From the NCBI RefSeq assembly GCF_003670115.1, contig NZ_QQTY01000002.1, positions 620,001-684,000 on the forward strand: a stretch of DNA of 64,000 nucleotides, in the 5' to 3' direction. The position numbers were made by a program, and so were the translations under genes. The notes beneath the pieces were generated by a model that was not told the DNA's origin, made no database searches, and saw only the letters and a program-made list of their open reading frames with translations. Positions 49,967 through 58,889 of this stretch are shown in pieces. The stretch is from Natronorubrum halophilum (lineage in GTDB: Archaea; Halobacteriota; Halobacteria; Halobacteriales; Natrialbaceae). The number at the start of each line of letters is the position of its first letter. Positions within the stretch are counted from its first letter, which is position 1.

Positions 49967-51758
49967 CGCTCTTTGCGAGGTTGCGCGGCTTGTCGATCGG
50001 CCGACCGAGCAGGTTCGCGGCGTGATAGGAGAGCAACTGGAGCTGAACGTTCGCGAGCAGCCCCGCCCAGACGGGATGAGTGTCCGGAACCGACAGGTGC
50101 GTATCGGCGACGTCGACGAGCGGGTGTTCGTCCGGACCGATGGCGACGATCGGCGCACCGCGCGACTGGGCCTCGATCGCGTTCGTCTTCGTCTTCTTGT
50201 CGTCACCGGTCGCGACCGCAAACAGCGGCGTCTGCTCGGTGACGAGCGCGAGCGGCCCGTGTTTGAGTTCGCCGGACGCAAAGCCCTCCGCGTGCTCGTA
50301 GGTGATCTCCTTGAACTTCAACGCCCCCTCGAGCGCCACCGAGTGGCCGAGCCCGTTACCGATAAAGAAGTACGACTCGCTGTCGACGGTCTCCCGGGCG
50401 AGCGCCTCGGCCTGACTCGTCTCGAGAACGGTTTCGACGTGCTGTGGAAGGTTTTCGAGGTCCTCGAGCATCGCGGCTCGATCCTCGGCGGGCGTCGCGT
50501 CCGGCACATCGGCGGCGATGCGCTGGGTGAGCAATGCGAGCGTAACGGCCTGCGAGGAGAACGTCTTCGTCGCGGCGACGCCGACCTCCGGGCCGGCCCG
50601 AATGTAGACCGCGTCGTCCGCCGTACGGGCAGCCGTCGAGCCGACGACGTTGGTGACGGCGAGCGATTGTGCGCCGCCGTCCGTCGCTCTTCGGACCGCA
50701 TCGAGCGTGTCCGCAGTCTCGCCGCTCTGGGTGACCGCGACGACGAGCGTGTTTTCGTCGACCGGTCCGGACATGGACTCGTACTCGCTCGCGCGGATGA
50801 CCTCCGTACGAACGCCGGCCGTCCGCAGGAGCTGTGCGCCGTACATCGCCGCGTGGTAGGACGTTCCACAGGCGACGAACTGCACGGTCTCGATGTCCTC
50901 GAACGAGTCGGCGGGGAGGGTTTCGAAGGCGACGTCACCGTCCTCGACTCGGCCCTCGATCGTGTTCGAGAGCGCCGTCGGCTGGGTGTTGATCTCCTTG
51001 AGCATGTAGTGGTCGTACTCGCCTTTCCCCGCGTCCTCGGGGTCCCAGTCGACGGTGTCGACCGGTCGGTCGACCGGCGATCCCTCGAGATCGGTGATCC
51101 GATAGGAGTCGGGGTTGAGGACGACGATATCGCCGTCTTCGAGGTAGATCACTTCGTCCGTGTAATCGAGGAACGCCGGGACGTCGCTGGCAAGGAACCA
51201 CTCCTCGTCGTTGAGTCCGAGAACAAGAGGTGACCCCTTCCGTGCGGCGTACACCGCGTTCTCGCCGTCGACGATCGCGGCGATCGCGTAGCTTCCCTCG
51301 AGCGTGTCGACGGCTCGACGGACGGCGAGTTCGGTGTCGCCGGTTTCCGTCCGGTACTCGTCGATGAGGTGTGGGATCACTTCCGTGTCGGTGTCGCTTT
51401 CGAACTCGTGGCCGTTCGCTTTGAGATCCGCCTTGAGCTCGTCGTAGTTGTCGATGACACCGTTGTGGACGACCGCGACGTCGCCGACCGTATCCGTGTG
51501 GGGGTGGGCGTTCTCGTCAGTCGGCGGCCCGTGCGTGCTCCAGCGGGTATGCCCGATCCCCATGTTTCCGTTCGGATGGACGTCAAGGGTCGATTTGAGG
51601 TCGGACACTTCGCCCGAGCACTTGTGGACTTTGACTCCGGATCCGTTCTGGACGGCGATCCCCGCCGAGTCGTACCCTCTGTACTCGAGATTCTCGAGGC
51701 CCGAAAGCAGCGTCTCCGCCGCATCGTCGTGGCCGATCCGCGCGATAATCCCGCACAT
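49953..51758 (-). CDS. glmS: glutamine--fructose-6-phosphate aminotransferase (isomerizing)
   Basis: 601 residues. Makes glucosamine 6-phosphate, the first step to UDP-GlcNAc. Nucleophile Cys2 of the glutaminase domain in MCGIIARIG, then LEYRGYDSAGIAV and GIGHTRWSTHG; two SIS sugar-isomerase domains with CGTSYHAAMYG, VAVTQSGETADT and the C-terminal DKPRNLAKSVTVE. Starts within a GGTGAGCGG ribosome-binding context. Its product feeds the glycan operon 1.6 kb away. Confidence 0.95.
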   Translation of the reverse strand: MCGIIARIGHDDAAETLLSGLENLEYRGYDSAGIAVQNGSGVKVHKCSGEVSDLKSTLDVHPNGNMGIGHTRWSTHGPPTDENAHPHTDTVGDVAVVHNGVIDNYDELKADLKANGHEFESDTDTEVIPHLIDEYRTETGDTELAVRRAVDTLEGSYAIAAIVDGENAVYAARKGSPLVLGLNDEEWFLASDVPAFLDYTDEVIYLEDGDIVVLNPDSYRITDLEGSPVDRPVDTVDWDPEDAGKGEYDHYMLKEINTQPTALSNTIEGRVEDGDVAFETLPADSFEDIETVQFVACGTSYHAAMYGAQLLRTAGVRTEVIRASEYESMSGPVDENTLVVAVTQSGETADTLDAVRRATDGGAQSLAVTNVVGSTAARTADDAVYIRAGPEVGVAATKTFSSQAVTLALLTQRIAADVPDATPAEDRAAMLEDLENLPQHVETVLETSQAEALARETVDSESYFFIGNGLGHSVALEGALKFKEITYEHAEGFASGELKHGPLALVTEQTPLFAVATGDDKKTKTNAIEAQSRGAPIVAIGPDEHPLVDVADTHLSVPDTHPVWAGLLANVQLQLLSYHAANLLGRPIDKPRNLAKSVTVE

Positions 51759-52363
51759 CAGCCGCTCACCCGCATTCGAGTGGCAGTTATCGGCCCTGGC
51801 ACACTATTAGACGAGCGGTGTGTAACGGGGCGACTCGCGGCTGCGATGGTCGTGTCCAGTCGACTCGAGACGGCTGCCCGACGTACAGTGCTGTTGTGGT
51901 TCATTGTTGTTGTCTCCCCGTATTCGACGATTGCGAACGGGTCTGGTCTTCATCCGTCTCAACGCCAACTCGGGCCATTACTATACCACGAATAAGACGG
52001 TCACTATCGGTAGCATAATGCTGAGTTCGTTTGCACATTCTGCAATCTATGCTCCGTTCGACCCGTCGTGATGAGATATCATGACGTACGTCCGGTTCGA
52101 CTCGTCTCGAAACGCGTGATCGGTGCAACTCTCCGGGAAGCCGTGCGGTGTCTCGGCCCGAAGGCCGTCGTCGGACGGTCTCACGAAACCGCGGATAGTC
52201 CGTGTGAGCGCCTTACTGGGATACTAAACGCTATCTCGACGAAGGCGGCGGACTCACAGAAAAACGTGTCTCGTCAGCGAACGCGTCCGAACCGGTCACG
52301 GGTTCACGAGTGCTTCCGAACCGGACTCGAGTATACGGCGGTGCGCGAGAACTGGATGCGCGA
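51759..52363. other. 605-base gap between glmS and a membrane regulator gene
   Basis: Upstream of glmS (minus strand) a TATA-like CTAATAG near 51810 could be its promoter. A short AT-rich stretch (51978-52025) follows. Frames crossing the gap have no protein character. I see no gene or structural RNA. Confidence 0.5.
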
Positions 52364-53011
52364 TTACGGGAGCGGTCTTTCAGCGTCGTCCAACTGCGTC
52401 TCGTCGGTTGTCTCCCGATCGGACAGGGTAATGACGTTCTCTCGGCCGACCGACGTCTTCTCTATCGTGCCGTCGGAGTGCATCTGCGAACAGATCCTAC
52501 TGACTTTCGACTTCGACCACCCGGTCTCTTCGGCGATCTGATGCTGTCGAATGCGACCGTGGTTTGCAACGAGCAGCCGAACCACCTCTCCCTCGTCGCT
52601 CAAGAGTTCGGGTGGTGTCTCGGGTGAGAGATACCGCTCGTACGAGTGGTGATCATCGGTAGGTGTGGTGTCCGTGCCTGTCGATTCGCTTTCACCTGCT
52701 GCGTTCGATACCAACGGGAGCGTGGATAACTCGATGTCACGTCTCGACACCGATTTGGTGAGACGAACACCGATGAGCCCGCCGATCAACAGAAACAACA
52801 CCACGATCAGGGCCACTTCCGCGAACGCTGACGGACGGAGTAGCGACACCCAAGCTAACGGTCCACCGAATCGCTCGCCGAACGCAGGGAACGTCGATGC
52901 GATCGTGTGTGCGTCGAACTGGTGAATCGAAGCCAAAACCGTATCAGTCGAGACGGTGCTGTGAATCGACGTATGCGTGGTTTCGGCGCTGGTCTGGGAA
53001 GTGGACACCAT
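52364..53011 (-). CDS. membrane-anchored winged-helix regulator
   Basis: 215 residues. One transmembrane helix (about 65-85, EVALIVVLFLLIGGLIGVRL), then an acidic linker and a C-terminal winged helix at about 140-205 (VVRLLVANHGRIRQHQIAEE, then GWSKSKVSRICSQM and GRENVITLSD), matching the DUF7343-type haloarchaeal domain. The N-terminal 60 residues would be outside the cell. This suggests a one-component membrane sensor. Divergent from the nucleotide-sugar dehydrogenase operon, which it could regulate. Confidence 0.8.
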   Translation of the reverse strand: MVSTSQTSAETTHTSIHSTVSTDTVLASIHQFDAHTIASTFPAFGERFGGPLAWVSLLRPSAFAEVALIVVLFLLIGGLIGVRLTKSVSRRDIELSTLPLVSNAAGESESTGTDTTPTDDHHSYERYLSPETPPELLSDEGEVVRLLVANHGRIRQHQIAEETGWSKSKVSRICSQMHSDGTIEKTSVGRENVITLSDRETTDETQLDDAERPLP

Positions 53012-53150
53012 GGGTTTCGGTTCTGAGGCGGCCGGTCCGTGGACTGAGCCACGTTGATCGTGGTTCGCCGACCGTAGCCGAATATCGGATCTACGGGGCC
53101 TTCATTATGGATCCGTATAATCCGGCTTAACAACGATTTAAACGCTCACG

Positions 53151-53210
53151 CCGGCGATTTCTCCATAACCGCCTGAGTCACCGGTATTCCCCCATAACGA
53201 CCGGCGATTC
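53151..53210 (+). promoter_or_regulatory. repeated words in the divergent promoter region
   Basis: CCGGCGATTTCTCCATAACC (53151-53170) recurs imperfectly as CCGGTATTCCCCCATAACGA (53181-53200) and again as the half unit CCGGCGATTC (53201-53210). They lie between a TATA-like box near 53117 for the regulator gene and the dehydrogenase start, so they are candidate binding sites for a transcription factor. Confidence 0.45.
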
Positions 53211-53368
53211 TGTGAGATGCTACTGTTGCAACCGTTTATTCGAGCTATAGTAAACCGCCCGAGGCGACTTTGCCGATCTGAAGAACGTCCGTCGACTGCG
53301 AATCGAACAGTATCGGACAGTCACCGTCGCACTCCGCCGTGTGGCGGTCACACAACACCGTATCACCC

Positions 53369-54769
53369 ATGACCACAACAATCAGCGACACGGAGAAGCG
53401 AGCGGACGAACGAGAGGACGAGCAGTACCCACTCCACTCGAGTGACAAAGGTACCACCCTCAGACACACCGAAGAGCAGTCCGCCCGAGAGGCGACGATC
53501 TGTGTCGTCGGGCTCGGCTACGTCGGATTACCGCTCGCGGTTGGCTTCGCACAATCGAACTACCGCGTCATCGGGTACGATGTCGACGAATCGACTGTCG
53601 ACCAACTGCAGGAGGGTGTGGATACGACCGGTGACCTCTCCGACGAATCGATCCAGGACGGCGACATCTCGTATACGACCGACGCAACCGAAATCGCCGA
53701 GGCAGACTACGTCATCATCGCCGTTCCGACGCCGATCGACGAAGACGATCAGCCGGATCTGAGCTACGTCGAGAGCGCGGCGACTACCGTCGGCTCGAAG
53801 ATGGAGCCCGGAACGACGGTCATCCTCGAGTCGACCGTCTACCCGGGGTCGACGCGAGAAGTCCTCATTCCGGAACTCGAGTCGGCGTCCGGGCTGTCCG
53901 CCGGAACGGACTTTTTCGTCGGCTATTCGCCCGAACGTGCGACGCCTGGCGATGCCGAACACGGGCTCAAAGACGTCGTCAAGGTCGTTGGCGGACAGAC
54001 GGAAGAGGTGCTCGAGGACGTGGCCACCCTCTACGAGTCGGTCGTCGACGCGGGCGTCCATCGCGCCCCGTCGATAGAAGTCGCCGAAGCGTCCAAGGTC
54101 GTCGAAAACACCCAACGCGACCTCAACATCGCGTACGTCAACGAGCTCTCGATGGCGCTCGAGCGACTGGATATCGACGGGCAGGCGGTCCTCGAGGCTG
54201 CCGGCACGAAGTGGAACTTCCACGACTACCGGCCGGGACTGGTCGGCGGCCACTGCATCCCGGTCGACCCGTACTTCTTTACGTACCGGTCGGCCCGAGA
54301 AGGGTTCGATCCCGAACTGATGCGAATGAGTCGGAAGGTAAACGAGTCGGTCCCCGGCTACGTCGCCGACCTGACGATCAAAGCGCTCAACGAGTGTCAC
54401 AAGACGCTCCGGGACAGTCGCGTGCTGGTTCTGGGACTGTCGTACAAGCCGGGCGTCGGTGACATTCGAAGTTCGAAGGTCACAAACGCCGTCGATACGC
54501 TTCAGGAGTACGATATCGATATCGAGGGATTCGACCCGTTCGCGGACAACGATGCGGTTCGAGAATCATTCGAAATCGAGGTTCAGGATCAACTCTCGTT
54601 CGAGGGCTTTGATGCCATTCTGCTCGCGACCCCGCACGCGGAGTTCGAGCAACTGGACCTCGAGGCCGTGGCAGGCGACCTCGCGGAGGATCCCGCGTTG
54701 ATCGACGTGACGGGTGCCCTCGAGGAAGACGCGGCCGTCGAGGCCGGATTCGTCTACCGGAGGTTATGA
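53369..54769 (+). CDS. UDP-sugar 6-dehydrogenase (TviB/WbpO-like nucleotide sugar dehydrogenase)
   Basis: 466 residues from ATG 53369 (MTTTISDTEK); 53339 is an alternative. NAD-binding ICVVGLGYVGLPLAVGFA near 44-61, catalytic Cys296 in GGHCIPVDPYFF, and the C-terminal domain with LGLSYKPGVGDIRSSK. The segment around the cysteine resembles UDP-GlcNAc or UDP-GalNAc dehydrogenases making uronic acids more than UDP-glucose dehydrogenases. The first 40 residues are an acidic extension. First gene of a glycan operon; its stop overlaps the next ATG. Confidence 0.92.
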   Translation: MTTTISDTEKRADEREDEQYPLHSSDKGTTLRHTEEQSAREATICVVGLGYVGLPLAVGFAQSNYRVIGYDVDESTVDQLQEGVDTTGDLSDESIQDGDISYTTDATEIAEADYVIIAVPTPIDEDDQPDLSYVESAATTVGSKMEPGTTVILESTVYPGSTREVLIPELESASGLSAGTDFFVGYSPERATPGDAEHGLKDVVKVVGGQTEEVLEDVATLYESVVDAGVHRAPSIEVAEASKVVENTQRDLNIAYVNELSMALERLDIDGQAVLEAAGTKWNFHDYRPGLVGGHCIPVDPYFFTYRSAREGFDPELMRMSRKVNESVPGYVADLTIKALNECHKTLRDSRVLVLGLSYKPGVGDIRSSKVTNAVDTLQEYDIDIEGFDPFADNDAVRESFEIEVQDQLSFEGFDAILLATPHAEFEQLDLEAVAGDLAEDPALIDVTGALEEDAAVEAGFVYRRL

Positions 54770-54885
54770 TGCAACTGGGTCACACACTCGACCGCCGGGA
54801 CCTCGACACGATCGTGTCGGGGCTGTGGGGACCAGCGAGAGTCGTCCCTGGCCGAGACTTCGTCAGCGTCGCGGAGGTGACGTGA
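54766..54885 (+). CDS. 39-residue frame between dehydrogenase and glycosyltransferase
   Basis: ATG 54766 overlaps the dehydrogenase stop as ATGA, and the TGA ends two bases before the glycosyltransferase ATG at 54888. Product MMQLGHTLDRRDLDTIVSGL then WGPARVVPGRDFVSVAEVT, with no hydrophobic segment. Such exact packing suggests it is translated. It may be a tiny protein or the remnant of a lost gene. Confidence 0.4.
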   Translation: MMQLGHTLDRRDLDTIVSGLWGPARVVPGRDFVSVAEVT

Positions 54886-54887
54886 GG

Positions 54888-55952
54888 ATGCAAGTTGTGA
54901 TAACGATCCAGCATCCGGGACACGTCCACTTCTTTCGCCACCCCATCGACGAGCTTGAGTCCCGCGGCCACGAAGTCCACGTCTTCGCGCGCGAGAGCGA
55001 CGTGGCGATCGAACTCCTCGAGGCGTACGGTATCGACCACGAGGTACTGGCCGGCGAGTCGGGATCGCTGCTCTCGCTGGCGACGGTCCAGGCGACCTAC
55101 GAGATGCGACTGTTGCGTCGAGCACAGCGGATCGATCCCGACGTAATCACGGCTATCGGCGGCGTTGCCGCTGCCCACGTCGCCTCGGTGTTGGGCACGA
55201 AGAGCCTCGTCTTCTACGACACCGAGCACGCGACGCTCATCACGAAGCTCGCGTACCCGTTCGCGGACGTGATCTGTACGCCGTCGTGCTATCGGGAGGA
55301 GATCGGACCGAGCCAGGAGACCTACGACGGCTATCACGAACTCGCCTACCTCCATCCCGACCGGTTCGACCCCGACCCGTCCGTTCTCGAGGCGACCGAC
55401 CTGTCGCCGTCGGACACCTTTGCCGTCGTTCGGCTCAGCAGCTGGGAGGCCTCCCACGACGTCGGCCACGGCGGGTTCGACGACCCTCGAGACCTCATCG
55501 AGAAACTCGAGGACGCGGGGGTTTCGGTCCTGCTCACGATAGAAGGGGAACCGCCGTCCGATCTCGAGTCCTACCAGTTTACGACGCCGCCGGAGAAGAT
55601 GCACGACCTGCTCGCGTACGCGGACGTCGTCGTTAGCGAAGGGGCGACGACCGCCGCCGAAGCTGCGGTGCTCGGTACGCCGGCGGTTTACGTGAACCCG
55701 GCGTCCCTCGGCTACACGATCGAACTCGAGGACGAATACGGGCTGTTGTTCGGATTCAACGGGTCGGACCGCCACACTCGAGCGCTACAGAAGATCGACG
55801 ATATCCTCGAGGAGCCGGACGAGACGTGGGAACGTCGTCGGAACCGCCTCCTCGAAGAGCGGATCGACGTGACCGAGTACGTCGTTCAGCGGATCGAGGC
55901 GCTCGCGCATACGCGCGCGATGAACCCAACTCCTGCAACCAATACGAGCTAA
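54888..55952 (+). CDS. DUF354-type glycosyltransferase
   Basis: 354 residues. GT-B fold like UDP-GlcNAc 2-epimerase/MurG: starts MQVVITIQHPGHVHFFRHPI, has ITAIGGVAAAHVASVLG and the donor-site region VVSEGATTAAEAAVLGTPAV near 250. DUF354 proteins are widespread in archaeal polysaccharide clusters. ATG 54888 chosen because it lies two bases after the 39-codon frame and matches the family start. Probably membrane-associated at the cytoplasmic side. Confidence 0.88.
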   Translation: MQVVITIQHPGHVHFFRHPIDELESRGHEVHVFARESDVAIELLEAYGIDHEVLAGESGSLLSLATVQATYEMRLLRRAQRIDPDVITAIGGVAAAHVASVLGTKSLVFYDTEHATLITKLAYPFADVICTPSCYREEIGPSQETYDGYHELAYLHPDRFDPDPSVLEATDLSPSDTFAVVRLSSWEASHDVGHGGFDDPRDLIEKLEDAGVSVLLTIEGEPPSDLESYQFTTPPEKMHDLLAYADVVVSEGATTAAEAAVLGTPAVYVNPASLGYTIELEDEYGLLFGFNGSDRHTRALQKIDDILEEPDETWERRRNRLLEERIDVTEYVVQRIEALAHTRAMNPTPATNTS

Positions 55953-55954
55953 CG

Positions 55955-56917
55955 ATGAAGGTACTCCAGTTGGTCACCTCGCCGCGGCCGTTTTTCGACC
56001 AGCAGGTGTCCGTCCTCGAGGAGCGGGGCGTCGACTGCACCGTTCTCGGCGTCCCCGGAGCGCACAGCGGCGATTCGGGTCGGTCGGTGTCGGATTACGT
56101 CAAGTTCCATCCGAAGATCCTCTCAGCCGTTCGATCGACGGAGTACGATCTGGTCCACGCGAACTACGGTCTCGTCGCACCGTTCGCCCTCGCTCAACCC
56201 ACCCGACCGGTGGTTGTGACGCTGTGGGGATCTGACCTGATGAGCGAGTTGGGTTGGCTTCGATCGCTCAGTCGATACGGTGCCCGCCGCTCGGACGCGG
56301 CGATCGTTCCGAGCCGAACGATGTCGCGCGCACTCGATACCGAGCACGAACTGATTCCCTTCGGCGTCGACACCGACCTGTTCAGGCCGATCCCGCGCCG
56401 GGAGGCCCGTGAGCACCTCGGTTGGGAGACCGACCGACCCGTCGCGCTCTTCCCGTACGATCGCGATCGATCCGTAAAGGACTTCCCGCGGGCTCGCCGG
56501 CTGGTCGAACGGGCCGACGCCGATATCGAACTGCGGACGATCACCGGCGTCGACCACGAGGAGATGCCCTACTACATGAGCGCGAGCGACGTCCTCCTCG
56601 TGACGTCGCGACGCGAGAGCGGCCCCATGGTCGTCAAGGAGGCCGCCGCGTGTAATCTCCCGATCGTCTCGACCGACGTCGGATTCGTCCGCGAGACGGT
56701 CGAGAACGTGACGAACTGTTTCGTCAGCGACGCCGACGGTGATCTGATCGCCGGACTCGAGACCGTCGTCGAAGCGGGCGGTCGTTCCAACGGCCGCGAA
56801 GAAATAGACGGGCTCAGCCTCGACACGCTCGGGGAAGCGCTCCTCGGCCTGTATCGACGAGTGCTCGATTCGAACGAACCGGCTGGCCAGCGAACGGGGG
56901 TAAGCCATGGGGTATAA
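55955..56917 (+). CDS. family 4 glycosyltransferase
   Basis: 320 residues, GT-B retaining transferase. N-terminal MKVLQLVTSPRPFFDQQ, acceptor-side HANYGLVAPFAL, and the donor-binding SRRESGPMVVKEAAACNLPI with the E-x7-E pattern. Starts two bases after the preceding stop and overlaps the next gene by 11 bases. Donor and acceptor unknown. Confidence 0.9.
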   Translation: MKVLQLVTSPRPFFDQQVSVLEERGVDCTVLGVPGAHSGDSGRSVSDYVKFHPKILSAVRSTEYDLVHANYGLVAPFALAQPTRPVVVTLWGSDLMSELGWLRSLSRYGARRSDAAIVPSRTMSRALDTEHELIPFGVDTDLFRPIPRREAREHLGWETDRPVALFPYDRDRSVKDFPRARRLVERADADIELRTITGVDHEEMPYYMSASDVLLVTSRRESGPMVVKEAAACNLPIVSTDVGFVRETVENVTNCFVSDADGDLIAGLETVVEAGGRSNGREEIDGLSLDTLGEALLGLYRRVLDSNEPAGQRTGVSHGV

Positions 56918-58889
56918 GCGACTCTCGGAGCTGCGACCGCTACGCCTCGACACCGTCGCGGCGATCGGCGGTCTCCTGATCGCGCTGGCGCTGCTTCCGC
57001 TGCGGTTTTTCGCCTCGCAGATCTATCTCAAGACGGTTCCGATCGTTCTGGGGACCGCGTGTACGTTGTATCTCGTCTCGCTGTACCAACGGGAACACTC
57101 GAAAGCGTTCCCGAGGCTCCCCTCGGAAGTGTCGATGGCGCTTCCGAGCGTCGTCCTCGTCGGACTCTCGGCCCTCGTCCTGTTGACGGTGATCCAGGGC
57201 ACGCGGACGATCGTCTTTTTCGGACTGGCGAGCGTCGTCGGGACGCTCGTGATCGGCCAGATCGTCTTCGCGAGCGAGCGGGATCTCAATCCGAAGCTGT
57301 TGTTGCTCCAGATCGTCCTCTTCGCGCTCATCTTCCGATTTACCGCGCTGTACGCGACCCCGGGATACATCGGAATCGACATCTGGACGCACGCGGAGCT
57401 GACGGAGGCGATCGTAACGGAACGGTCCGTCGGCGGAATCTCCGACGACAAACACTACGCCTCACCGTTTTATCACCTGTTAGTCGCCGCCTCGTCGCTG
57501 CTGTACGACGTTCCGCTGCGCGCCGCGTTGTATCTCTCCGTCGGAATCGTGATGCCCATCTCGGTTCTGCTCGTCTACGCGACCACGAACTTGCTCGTCT
57601 CACAGCGGTGGGCGACGCTTGCGGCCGCGCTCTTCGGCTTCGCCAACTACGTCGCGATGTGGGGGATGCATCTCATTCCGACGAGTCTGGGGTTGGTCTT
57701 CTTCCTCGCGATGTTGTACGCGTTGATCCGCGTGATGCGGATCGAGTACACGATGCGAGACTTCTCGTTGTTACTCCTGTTGAGCGTCGCCGTCATCCTT
57801 ACCCACCAGGTGTCGACGTTCATCATGCTCGTGTTGTTGCTCGCGGCGTTCCTCGCGCAACTCGTCTTCGAGGTTGGCCCCCTCGGGTTAGCCCGATTCG
57901 ACACGAGCGTCTTCCGAGCGAAGAAGCCGGTCAACCTCGTCGGACTCTTCGTCTTCGTCGTTGGCCTGACGATCTTCGTCTGGTCGCTGACGCCGTATCG
58001 CCAGCAGTCGTTCCTGGCGACCGTCCTGAGTTTCTTCACCGAAACGCTCGAGGAGAGCGCAGGCTTTCTCAACCTCGCGGGCGGGACGTCGGAAGAGGCC
58101 AGCGGGGCAGCCGAGGCCGCGCCGACGCTGCTCGAGCAGATCATCCCGTACGTGGATAACCTCGGCTTTCTCTTCTTGCTCGCCGCGACGTTCGCCGGCT
58201 GTCTGTACGTCGTCCACAGACGGCGTGCCGAACAGTCGGTGTTCACGCTCTTGCTGGCTGCGGCCTTCATGCTGGTGTTCGTGCTCGGATTGCCGATGTT
58301 CGGCATCAGGAACTTCATCCCGACGCGGTGGTTCGCGTTCCTCTTCGCGCCGATGGCGATCCTCGGCGCGATCGGCATTCGAACGATGGTTCGGGGACTC
58401 GAGCCGAGGATCGTCGTCTCCGTGCTCCTGGTGTTCGTCCTCATCTATCCGGGGGCGATGATATTCGCAGCCGAAAGCAACACCGATAACCCGGTCTTCA
58501 ACGATCACCACGAACAGCTCGCGTACAACGAGGCCGAGCTCGCTGCGGTCGACCGGATCGGGGAGTTAACGGGTTCACCGAACGGAAGCGAGATCCGGCC
58601 CGATCAACGGTTCCACACGGATCACCCCTACCAGACGGTGATCTGGCGTACCGGTGCCTATCCGCGGTCGGGAACGGGGATCGCTGAAGTTCCCGACGGC
58701 GGCGCTGCCGACCACAACTACACGGTGTATCGGTCGACGCAGTCGACCGGTGCGACGTACTTCAACGACGCCGACGGAAACGGACGAATCAAGCAGATCT
58801 CTCAGGATCGACTCTGCAGTCCGGATCAGGCCACCATCTACACGAACGGGGACGTGACGATCTGTGCGGACTCGTCTGCATCCGGATAA
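56907..58889 (+). CDS. large polytopic protein of the glycan operon (GT-C-like)
   Basis: 660 residues with about 12 hydrophobic helices up to residue 530 and a C-terminal 130-residue hydrophilic domain. An acidic motif GIDIWTHAELTEA in the first large loop (near 155) and a later HQVSTF resemble the loop-borne acidic residues of GT-C lipid-linked glycosyltransferases, but no family is certain. It could be the oligosaccharide-elongating or -transferring membrane enzyme. Overlaps the glycosyltransferase gene by 11 bases; last gene of the operon. Confidence 0.78.
   Translation: MGYKRLSELRPLRLDTVAAIGGLLIALALLPLRFFASQIYLKTVPIVLGTACTLYLVSLYQREHSKAFPRLPSEVSMALPSVVLVGLSALVLLTVIQGTRTIVFFGLASVVGTLVIGQIVFASERDLNPKLLLLQIVLFALIFRFTALYATPGYIGIDIWTHAELTEAIVTERSVGGISDDKHYASPFYHLLVAASSLLYDVPLRAALYLSVGIVMPISVLLVYATTNLLVSQRWATLAAALFGFANYVAMWGMHLIPTSLGLVFFLAMLYALIRVMRIEYTMRDFSLLLLLSVAVILTHQVSTFIMLVLLLAAFLAQLVFEVGPLGLARFDTSVFRAKKPVNLVGLFVFVVGLTIFVWSLTPYRQQSFLATVLSFFTETLEESAGFLNLAGGTSEEASGAAEAAPTLLEQIIPYVDNLGFLFLLAATFAGCLYVVHRRRAEQSVFTLLLAAAFMLVFVLGLPMFGIRNFIPTRWFAFLFAPMAILGAIGIRTMVRGLEPRIVVSVLLVFVLIYPGAMIFAAESNTDNPVFNDHHEQLAYNEAELAAVDRIGELTGSPNGSEIRPDQRFHTDHPYQTVIWRTGAYPRSGTGIAEVPDGGAADHNYTVYRSTQSTGATYFNDADGNGRIKQISQDRLCSPDQATIYTNGDVTICADSSASG

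Noticed and set aside
52068-52541. 157-codon plus-strand frame between glmS and the membrane regulator
   Set aside because: Overlaps the regulator gene antisense and has no recognisable domain.
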